A stretch of DNA of 6,461 nucleotides from an uncultured Oscillospiraceae bacterium. Its GTDB lineage: Bacteria; Bacillota; Clostridia; Oscillospirales; Oscillospiraceae. The translations under genes were made by a program, and so were the position numbers. Shown one piece after another: positions 1 to 5,762 of the stretch. The notes under the pieces are model-generated. The model searched no databases, was not told the DNA's origin, and was given only the letters and a program-made list of their open reading frames with translations. The DNA is taken from NCBI GenBank assembly GCA_944385195.1, contig CALWWH010000263.1, positions 1 through 6,461 of the forward strand, given 5' to 3'. Position 1 is the stretch's first letter, and every line of letters starts with the position of its first letter.

Positions 1-2
1 CC

Positions 3-176
3 GGCATGCGCTGAATAAACCAGCGTTTCGCCTTTTCAATCTGCACCTCCGAAACGCGCATTGATGTCGGCGGGTCAGGGGATAAGTCTATAACTGTGAT
101 GAAAACAGGTGGCAGTAAAAGCCATAATAACATGCCTTCTTATTTCAAAATATGCGCTCATGTTCGTGCCGGCTAA
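3..176 (+). pseudogene. Inverted fibre-tip fragment (silent alternative C-terminus or relic)
   Basis: The plus strand is open from 15 to a TAA at 174-176 and encodes 53 residues ending TGGSKSHNNMPSYFK...AHVRAG. The last 24 residues (102-173) align without gaps to the last 24 of the minus-strand fibre: 16 are identical, including HNNMP, Y, AH and RAG, and both end at the same codon. At DNA level I count 49 identical bases of 75 including the stop. Weaker likeness continues further up (IDVGGSGDKS against AIGPTGSQ), so the fragment probably covers the final part of a collar domain, without the SHSH part. An in-frame TGA at 12-14 closes it upstream; no start codon or ribosome binding site is suitable, so it is not expressed alone as a full fibre. 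It points at the active fibre, as silent tips do in invertible fibre loci. It may equally be a relic of duplication or recombination. The left limit lies outside the window. Confidence 0.7.
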
Positions 177-283
177 TGTTGTCCGCTTTAGTCTTATATA
201 CGGGCTGGTTAACCTGCTCGAATATGGGCAGCAATGAGAATGTAAGGGGGCATGTTATTATGAGCCAAACTGGATCCTGTTTT
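102..283. repeat. Imperfect inverted repeat: two facing fibre C-termini
   Basis: The arms are 102-176 (plus-strand reading) and 283-209 (minus-strand reading), 75 bases each, 49 identical without gaps, around a 32-bp spacer (177-208). The longest perfect match is 14 bases, cataataacatgcc at 123-136 and its reverse complement at 249-262, coding the conserved HNNMP. Because both arms are in the same codon register and end at stop codons, the repeat most likely reflects protein homology and not a transcription terminator. Confidence 0.85.
177..208. other. Spacer between two convergent stop codons
   Basis: Thirty-two bases between the TAA of the plus-strand fragment and the TAA of the fibre. No GC-rich stem followed by a T run is present in either direction, so no intrinsic terminator is called. 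The only symmetric element is GGTTAACC at 207-214, which overlaps the fibre stop and is too short to interpret. Confidence 0.6.
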
Positions 284-1642
284 TTCAGTTTGTGATCCTG
301 TAGGCCCTATTGCGGCAGAATGAGACCAGATAATGTTTCCGTCAATACAATTATAGTTTTCACTTCCAGATTGCCCATTTACGCGAGTCCCTGTTACATT
401 TTCCCCATGACTATGGCTGGGTATTTCCGAGATCGTAAGCTGATGGGTTGCTTCACCTCCAGTAGCTCCAAAATTAGAGGCCGAAACTAACGGAAAGCGA
501 TCTGCCAGCATAGCGAGGTTAAACATCCCCTCAGCGGCGCCGGATGACAGGCTGTCCCCGTAAAGCGCGTAGAGCTGCGGATAAACCTCGGGGTCGAGGT
601 CGTCATCAAAATTGACCCAGGGATACGTCTTACTGTTCACATCCCCGCTCGCATATGTAATGCGATAAAACCCGAAGGTAATCTCACCGATGGGAACCAT
701 CAGTTCCTCCAGTCGATCTTCAGGAATCGCTCCAACATCAGCAGCGTTCAGCTCGATTTCTGCACCGCTTTTTCCATTAACGCTTTGGATTACACCAGGA
801 TCTCCTTTTTCTCCTTTTGGACCGGTAGGGCCAGTAGGGCCTTGAGGTCCAGGATCTCCTTGCGGCCCCTGTGGACCGGTCGCACCGGTTGGACCGATCT
901 CTCCCTGCGGCCCAGGTTCTCCCTGAGGTCCGGTTTTTCCTTGAGGCCCGGTTTCTCCCTGCGGCCCTTGCGGTCCAGGATCGCCTTGTGCTCCAGGCTC
1001 TCCGGCATCACCCTTTGGCCCCTGAGGGCCGGTCTTTCCTTGCGGGCCTTGCGGTCCTGTGGCGGCTACTCCACTATCAACGAATGTTTGTTGCTCGGGA
1101 TCATAGACCTCCCAATTCCCAGCTTCGTTGATGTTCGGAGCATGGCCGCTGGCCAGCTGGGCTGCTTCTGACGCATCAACCGCTTTTTGAGCGGCGTCCT
1201 GCGCATCTTTTGCAAGGTTCTCCATCTGCTGCAGGCTTTCTTCGAACATGTTTTTCGGGGGTGAAATAGTGCCATCAACACTTGCCTTGATCGTCAGGCC
1301 ATTGGACTGCAGCTTAATGATTTCCGCACCAGATTCTGATTTTCCCACGAATTCCAGTACAAGCTGCCCCGGATAGGCTAAAAAGTCTGCGTCCAGAGCC
1401 CATGTGAGTATGACTTTTTCCTCATCAGGAGCAACAGAGGCGCTTATCTGTTTGTTGATGATCGTTCGATAATCAGGATGCCCTGCCCGAACATACCACG
1501 TGAGAATAGATAAATCTTTGCCGTCGTAGTAGCGGGGTCCCGTTATATCATACGTTTCAGCATAAGCTTCTCCCTGTGTATGCAGCCCACTCACACCGCC
1601 GAAATATACATATTTGTCCTTAAATTCAATTGTAATAGCCAT
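209..1642 (-). CDS. Receptor-binding tail fibre with collagen-like shaft and collar-like tip
   Basis: A 477-residue fibre. The ATG at 1642 is 8 bases from AAAGGAG (1657-1651); the in-frame GTG at 1651 overlaps that site and is rejected. Order of parts (numbered from ATG): 1-122, a BppU-like Ig-type attachment domain (VILTWALDADF, GQLVLEFVG); 128-163, a probable coiled coil (MFEESLQQMENLAKDAQDAA); 164-195, the NWEVYDPEQQTFVDSGVAA lead-in common before phage collagen tracts; 196-282, 29 uninterrupted GXY triplets, probably a collagen-type trimeric shaft; 284-305, hinge IQSVNGKSG ... NAADVGA; about 312-477, a tail-collar-like tip with RFPLVS, GGEATHQLT, SHSH (409-412, a possible HxH metal site as in T4-like fibre tips) and HNNMPPY near the end. 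It should bind the host surface. The last 90 residues are lower in GC than the rest, and a second copy of the last 24 residues lies inverted just downstream. Confidence 0.88.
   Translation of the reverse strand: MAITIEFKDKYVYFGGVSGLHTQGEAYAETYDITGPRYYDGKDLSILTWYVRAGHPDYRTIINKQISASVAPDEEKVILTWALDADFLAYPGQLVLEFVGKSESGAEIIKLQSNGLTIKASVDGTISPPKNMFEESLQQMENLAKDAQDAAQKAVDASEAAQLASGHAPNINEAGNWEVYDPEQQTFVDSGVAATGPQGPQGKTGPQGPKGDAGEPGAQGDPGPQGPQGETGPQGKTGPQGEPGPQGEIGPTGATGPQGPQGDPGPQGPTGPTGPKGEKGDPGVIQSVNGKSGAEIELNAADVGAIPEDRLEELMVPIGEITFGFYRITYASGDVNSKTYPWVNFDDDLDPEVYPQLYALYGDSLSSGAAEGMFNLAMLADRFPLVSASNFGATGGEATHQLTISEIPSHSHGENVTGTRVNGQSGSENYNCIDGNIIWSHSAAIGPTGSQTEKTGSSLAHNNMPPYILIAAHIRAG
797..1057 (-). 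repeat. Collagen-like GXY coding tract (29 triplets)
   Basis: A 261-base tract with 9-base periodicity encoding 29 consecutive Gly-X-Y triplets, mostly GPQ, with GDP, GEP, GKT, GPT and GPK. Some units repeat closely at DNA level: 922-939 and 940-957 are adjacent 18-base units that match at 15 positions. This is the fibre shaft; triplet number would set its length. The mix of GPQ with charged GKT/GET/GEK triplets is usual for phage collagen-like shafts. Confidence 0.95.
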
Positions 1643-1650
1643 GCTTCTCA

Positions 1651-1657
1651 CTCCTTT
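1651..1657 (-). promoter_or_regulatory. Ribosome binding site deciding the fibre start
   Basis: AAAGGAG on the minus strand, overlapping the TAA of the upstream gene and 8 bases before the ATG at 1642. The in-frame GTG at 1651 shares its last base, so it cannot be the start used with this site. Confidence 0.85.
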
Positions 1658-2192
1658 AAGGTGAATTCACTACCGTTCCAGTGAATTTGGTCCACTTAGA
1701 GTCAGCAGTACCTCGAATCAAAAGAGTTCCCTGCGTGCCGTAATAAAATATAATATCAGCAATACCAGCAGCCTGATTGGCGATCTGGCCCGCACGGTTT
1801 GCCATATCCGCTTCGGCAGCGGTGTCTGCTGATCCGGCTGAGACTGCCGATGTGGCTTTTGTAGCTGTAACCGCCTTGTTGGCCGATTCTGCGTTACCTG
1901 CTTCAGAGGCATAGGCAGCGCGTCCGGCGCTGTCAGCATAAATGGTTTGCGCTGGAACACCTACCGGGTACTCAACGACATATGTGCCGCTATCTTCAAT
2001 GATGCGGACTCTCTGTCCCGCCTCAAAACGCACACAGGCATTGCATTTATAATGCTTTCGGCTTTCTTTTTCCGTTCCATTGAAGATCAGCGCAATCCCA
2101 TCTTCATAGACTGTCCCGACCGTTGCAAAGGACTGCCCGGGCGGGTCCTGCTGCACGATGGACTGTTCTTCCTGATACGTTTCAAGGATCAT
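1656..2192 (-). CDS. Small tail-tip connector with beta domain and alanine-rich rod
   Basis: A 178-residue protein whose ATG overlaps the hub stop as ATGA; GGGTGG (2205-2200) lies 7 bases upstream. Three parts can be seen. Residues about 20-78 form a compact beta-type domain with ATVGTVYEDGIALIF, YKCNACVRF and GQRVRIIEDSGTYVVEYPVG; similar domains occur at this position in Clostridia prophages, but I cannot name a family. Residues 81-146 are alanine-rich (24 Ala in 66) with Ala at short regular spacing and many Ser, Asn and Glu, as in trimeric fibre shafts or coiled coils. Residues 147-178 are a short strand-rich tail (DIIFYYGTQGTLLIRG). It lies between the hub and the receptor-binding fibre, so a likely job is to connect or support the fibre, or to be a short accessory fibre. 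The two cysteines at 50 and 53 (KCNAC) are the only notable residues. Function is inferred from position and composition only. Confidence 0.65.
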   Translation of the reverse strand: MILETYQEEQSIVQQDPPGQSFATVGTVYEDGIALIFNGTEKESRKHYKCNACVRFEAGQRVRIIEDSGTYVVEYPVGVPAQTIYADSAGRAAYASEAGNAESANKAVTATKATSAVSAGSADTAAEADMANRAGQIANQAAGIADIIFYYGTQGTLLIRGTADSKWTKFTGTVVNSP

Positions 2193-3220
2193 AGATATAC
2201 CACCCTTTTGCCTGTGTGTGTCATTTTAAAGGGAGACTCAAGGTCGAGCCGCCATCCTGTTTCCTCATACAGAGTGCTTTCACCGTCCCGAATCAGTTCC
2301 ACTACATCGAAAACGGCATGCAGTCCTGACGGTCCGGTGTAGAAGGTGCGAGTCTGAGATGTTTGCAGGCTTTTGAAAAGCTTATTGTCGGCATATGCCT
2401 GCAGCTCAGCCTGCGACGCGATATTGTCGAGTTTCTCATAGCTGACTACACGCCGGCCCAGCGTGACCACTGAGAACGGGCTGTCTGGCCTATCGTTGAC
2501 AGCCTCTGCCCTCATGGCAGAATCAAAATCCGGGTTATCCACCTCAACAATAAATACATTGGGGTGGTCAAACATATCCACATTCTCTTTCCATTCGGGA
2601 TATTGAATGGAGAATTCATCATCACGGTAGGTCATGGAGATAGATGAGGCTGACGGCATGCGGAATGCGCTGCAATGAACGATGCCGCTGCCGTCCATCC
2701 AAACGCTGTTATAGTTGATCTCTGCAGCCAAAGCATTGATTATAGTGAGTCGATCAGTACCCGGTTCCCAGTCTTCACGGTCGGCCTGAAGGGTGGCTGT
2801 ATTAGCCTCGATCAGGAAGTCTGTGATACCTGCTTCTACCAGCAGCGAGCGGATGGCGTCGGTGTACAGTGTACCTTTCGCCAGATACAGCCGCTCCTCG
2901 ATCTTCGAGGACTTCGCAAGATAAACCAAGTCATAGGCTGTGAGTTCCACAACCGGACAATTTCCATCATTGCTTATCCCAGCGTCAGTGGGTATATATT
3001 TGCCCAGCGGATACCGCCGGTCATCCACTATGAGCACCGGCTGAATGCGGTCTTTTAGAAAATTCACTTCATCTGCTGCCTCGAATTTGCCCGACAATGC
3101 CCACTTTACCTCAGCATTCGCTGTCACTGAGATAGAAGCGCCGCTTCCTTTGAATGATAAGAGGCGGGAAAGCTCCACATTATCCCGCAGCACGAGGTAT
3201 TCAACGGACACATCACTCAT
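2189..3220 (-). CDS. Tail hub / baseplate protein (gp27- or Gp37-like)
   Basis: A 343-residue protein starting MSDVSVEYLV. The ATG at 3220 is preceded at 5 bases by a full AGGAGGT (3232-3226); the frame is open to 3283, but that longer start lies inside the upstream gene and has no such site. The start overlaps the upstream stop as ATGAGTGA. The sequence reads as the two beta-barrels with a helical insertion seen in phage hub proteins: a strand-rich start (about 1-95, with RIQPVLIVDDRRYPLGKY), a transition with YDLVYLAK (97-103), a helical segment TLYTDAIRSLLVEAGI (117-132), then WEPGTDRLTIINALAAEINY (151-170) and MDGSGIVHC (175-183). That last block is typical of siphophage tail proteins related to the ReqiPepy6 Gp37 / gp27 hub group. 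The C-terminal third (about 215-343) is again beta-rich. Such hubs form a trimer closing the tube. No peptidase or glycosidase domain is present at this length, so cell-wall cleavage is not supported here. Confidence 0.7.
   Translation of the reverse strand: MSDVSVEYLVLRDNVELSRLLSFKGSGASISVTANAEVKWALSGKFEAADEVNFLKDRIQPVLIVDDRRYPLGKYIPTDAGISNDGNCPVVELTAYDLVYLAKSSKIEERLYLAKGTLYTDAIRSLLVEAGITDFLIEANTATLQADREDWEPGTDRLTIINALAAEINYNSVWMDGSGIVHCSAFRMPSASSISMTYRDDEFSIQYPEWKENVDMFDHPNVFIVEVDNPDFDSAMRAEAVNDRPDSPFSVVTLGRRVVSYEKLDNIASQAELQAYADNKLFKSLQTSQTRTFYTGPSGLHAVFDVVELIRDGESTLYEETGWRLDLESPFKMTHTGKRVVYL
2200..2205 (-). promoter_or_regulatory. Ribosome binding site of the 178-residue gene
   Basis: GGGTGG preceded by AAA on the minus strand, 7 bases before the ATG at 2192. 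It is weaker than the others; the ATGA overlap suggests translational coupling to the hub gene. Confidence 0.6.
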
Positions 3221-5744
3221 AGCTGACCTCCTGCTTGTAGTCGGTTTCCACGATGGTAAACTCCACATCGCAGGCGCGATCATGGAGTATTTGTGCAGTT
3301 CCCAGCATACCGATCACTACATTGCCCCAGCGGTCTTTATATACCACAACATGCCCCAGCAGCGCCTGTAACGCCTGCTGCTGTGCCTGCTGGCGCACAG
3401 TGAAGGAAAAGCTGTGGCTTGCGTCCCTCTGTCTGCTGGTGTAAGCTACGGGTTTGGTGCGGCCATAGTAGAAAACATAGTCCACCTGTACGCTGTAATT
3501 GCCTTCATGTGCGGGGCGTTCGCCCCGGCGCAGACGCAGCGGCAGCCACGGCTCACCGTCCTCGGTCAGTCCAAGCACCGCATTCTCGATGAAGAGATAG
3601 GTATATACTGGCGCACTGTCTCCGTAGTAACCTTCCGCAGTGACGCCGCGCACCACATATTGTTGACGCCCGTTGCTGAAGCGATCCGTGTAAGAACTGT
3701 CTTTGGTGCGGGCTATAGTTTGACCGGCGCGCAGCACATAGTATTCCACATATGCATCATCCGTCTGCCAGTCCAATACAATGCAGTTATCAACGCTCTG
3801 AAAGCCTGCTGCAAAGGCGGGTCCGGGAATATTTTTCACGGAAATCACGGCTGTGGCTGTGGGGCTTTCTGCGCCAAAGATAGTCTTGATGGTGATCCGG
3901 ATGGGATAGTTCCCGTCGGGAAGAATATAGGGCATGCGGAACTCTTTCGCCGTACTGTGCATCCACCCAGTATCATAGTCTCCGATTTGAATCCGCACAC
4001 CCTGCTGATCTGCCGACTGCCAGCGGATGGTGGGACGCGGTAGCGTATCCGTATATACAATGACGGGCGCTGCCGGAGCGCGGCGGATAATGATCGTCGC
4101 CGCTGCGCTGTAGGATCCCCATACACCATCGCCGTTTTTTGTTCTGACCCTCCACATAAGCGTGCCCTGTTCAAAACACCCGGCGGGTGTAGCGAAGCTG
4201 TTGACATTCGTCTCGGCCGTGCTGAGCGTGGTATACTGTCCGCCCATGTTGTCGCTTGTCTGCAGCTCATAGGCTGTCTGGGCTGTGCCGGTGGAGATCT
4301 CATGCCTCCAAACGAAGGTAATGCCAGATGTATCATCCACCACCATACCTGCAGGAGATACACAGACCGGAGTGCTCAGAGCATCCTGCGTATTTACATT
4401 GACCCATTCGCTTACGCCAACGGTTCCGGTATTGGCGGTTACTTCAACCTGCCATTCGATATCATCTGCTGTAAATGTGCCGGCGGGGAAATCATAGAAG
4501 TTCTGATCTCCGCTGACCGTAACGCTATGGACATCCTGCTGGCCCTTTGTGCGGTAGCGCACGACTGCAGATGTTTGAACGATCAGCCCCGGTACATCTT
4601 CGGCTTCTTCTGCCGTTATGGTCCATCCGAAGCGGTTTATCTGATGCTTCAAAATCCGGCTGCCATCTGCCGGATATAGGTCCGCCGGAGTAACGGCAAG
4701 TTCCTTGTTCTCAAATGCTGTCCAACTGCTGGTTGTCGTGCCGCCGCTGGAATCTTTGGACTCCACCTGCCATTCAAGATCTCCGGCCGGAAGCACATCT
4801 GCCGCAACAGTATAGCTTTGAGTTGATCCGTTGATGTCATATTCGGTTGAGGTTGACTCTCCGGATTTGCGCCATCTCAGCTTTGCGGAAATCTGTGTTA
4901 AGGAGCCAGACAACCCATTTGGTGAAGTATAGCTATACGCCCACTCGAATTTGACAGGGAAGCCTTTATATGTGGTAGACCGGCTGGAGGGGATGAGATC
5001 CGTCAGCCGTACCGTGGTAGAGCGGAACGGATGGGTGACCCAAGCACTTGTGGAACTTCCGTCACTGTTTGATACGACGGTGACCTGCCATTCCATCCCT
5101 TCAAAACTGGGAACGAGCGTTGTGTCAAAATCGATATATTTCCTATCGCCTGAGACACGAATTTCCTGCGCATTCCCACCGGGTGCCCGATATCGGAAGA
5201 TGGCGTATGCCTGAGTTACCGGGCCCACAACATTCAAACTGTTAAATGAGGTCTCCCAGCTGAATCTCTGGACAAATCCTTTATATACGGTCGTTCCATC
5301 ACTGGGCTTCAGGTTGGCCAGATTTAGGGATACAGGTTCTGTTTCAACGGTTAATGTGGGACTGTTTACATCATCATTCGTATGGATGCGAATTGAGGAT
5401 GCGCCGGCAATCGCTTTATTGCAATTGACCTTCACCCGTCCGTTATCGAATATGTTTGTTTGGACCCTGTCTCCCGCAGCCAAAGAGTGCCATTGATGAG
5501 TAGAGACTGTTCCCATAGGAAGAGAGGCAAGCAAATGCGCTCGAAACGTGTCCGAAACTCCAGTACCTGCTGCAGTATAATCCAGATAAACACGCATGCT
5601 TTGGGCACGCACAATCCGTTCTCCGGCAGACAGAGAAGGGAGAGCGAAATACAGATTGACCTCTGACCAGGATTCATACAGGGTAGATCCGCCGAGGCCG
5701 GATCCACCATCCCAGCCGACGCATTTTAAGGTGTATTGTCCCAT
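3213..5744 (-). CDS. Modular tail-tip protein in the distal-tail position (Ig/FN3-like repeats, Dit-like C-terminus)
   Basis: An 843-residue structural protein following the tape measure gene. The ATG at 5744 is chosen because AGGAG-like AGGGAG (5757-5752) lies 7 bases upstream; the in-frame GTG at 5750 would sit 1 base from that site. Visible parts: residues 1-140, a beta-rich domain with SEVNLYFALPSL and RVYLDY, resembling DNRLRE/jelly-roll modules of surface proteins; three related modules of about 105 residues (about 143-247, 248-351, 352-457), each starting L.P.....YKGF or similar, with F.W, R.R and (E/L)EWQV landmarks; two or three less similar Ig/FN3-like modules (about 458-710); and a C-terminal domain (about 715-843) with VVVYKDRWGNVVIG and ending FTIVETDYKQEVSYE, like the closing part of distal tail or minor tail proteins of Clostridia phages. 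The likely role is tail-tip ring plus carbohydrate or surface adhesion. The fold assignments are inferred from sequence pattern. It overlaps the next gene by 8 bases. Confidence 0.75.
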   Translation of the reverse strand: MGQYTLKCVGWDGGSGLGGSTLYESWSEVNLYFALPSLSAGERIVRAQSMRVYLDYTAAGTGVSDTFRAHLLASLPMGTVSTHQWHSLAAGDRVQTNIFDNGRVKVNCNKAIAGASSIRIHTNDDVNSPTLTVETEPVSLNLANLKPSDGTTVYKGFVQRFSWETSFNSLNVVGPVTQAYAIFRYRAPGGNAQEIRVSGDRKYIDFDTTLVPSFEGMEWQVTVVSNSDGSSTSAWVTHPFRSTTVRLTDLIPSSRSTTYKGFPVKFEWAYSYTSPNGLSGSLTQISAKLRWRKSGESTSTEYDINGSTQSYTVAADVLPAGDLEWQVESKDSSGGTTTSSWTAFENKELAVTPADLYPADGSRILKHQINRFGWTITAEEAEDVPGLIVQTSAVVRYRTKGQQDVHSVTVSGDQNFYDFPAGTFTADDIEWQVEVTANTGTVGVSEWVNVNTQDALSTPVCVSPAGMVVDDTSGITFVWRHEISTGTAQTAYELQTSDNMGGQYTTLSTAETNVNSFATPAGCFEQGTLMWRVRTKNGDGVWGSYSAAATIIIRRAPAAPVIVYTDTLPRPTIRWQSADQQGVRIQIGDYDTGWMHSTAKEFRMPYILPDGNYPIRITIKTIFGAESPTATAVISVKNIPGPAFAAGFQSVDNCIVLDWQTDDAYVEYYVLRAGQTIARTKDSSYTDRFSNGRQQYVVRGVTAEGYYGDSAPVYTYLFIENAVLGLTEDGEPWLPLRLRRGERPAHEGNYSVQVDYVFYYGRTKPVAYTSRQRDASHSFSFTVRQQAQQQALQALLGHVVVYKDRWGNVVIGMLGTAQILHDRACDVEFTIVETDYKQEVSYE
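3226..3232 (-). promoter_or_regulatory. Ribosome binding site deciding the hub gene start
   Basis: AGGAGGT on the minus strand, 5 bases before the ATG at 3220 and inside the end of the upstream gene. It excludes the longer reading from 3283. Confidence 0.9.
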
Positions 5745-5751
5745 CTTCACG

Positions 5752-5757
5752 CTCCCT
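5752..5757 (-). promoter_or_regulatory. Ribosome binding site deciding the tail-tip gene start
   Basis: AGGGAG on the minus strand, 7 bases before the ATG at 5744. It is only 1 base before the GTG at 5750, so the ATG is the better start. Confidence 0.8.
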
Positions 5758-5762
5758 TTCCT

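Noticed and set aside
18..210. Short inverted pair aaccagc (18-24) and gctggtt (204-210) as recombination sites
   Set aside because: Seven bases is at chance level for this distance, and it does not lie in matching codon register in the two tips.
207..214. GGTTAACC palindrome at the fibre stop
   Set aside because: Eight bases, expected by chance, and no related copy nearby.
102..283. Diversity-generating retroelement with template and variable repeats
   Set aside because: Template/variable repeat pairs are nearly identical apart from adenine positions; here differences are spread over all bases, the arms are inverted, and no reverse transcriptase is present.
102..283. Bidirectional transcription terminator formed by the inverted repeat
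   Set aside because: The arms are long, imperfect and codon-aligned with a 32-bp loop, and there is no compact GC stem with a T run.
785..1171. Long plus-strand and alternate-frame ORFs across the collagen tract
   Set aside because: They are shadows created by the low-stop GC-rich 9-base repeat; their proteins are biased in Arg, Leu and Ser with no family likeness and no ribosome binding site.
3221..3283. A start at 3283 for the hub gene
   Set aside because: This extension reads through the end of the upstream gene in another frame; the strong AGGAGGT at 3226-3232 places the start at 3220.
3414..4043. Plus-strand ORF of 209 codons opposite the large tail-tip gene
   Set aside because: It is antisense to a well-supported gene, Cys/His-rich in the manner of reversed coding sequence, and has no ribosome binding site or recognisable domain.
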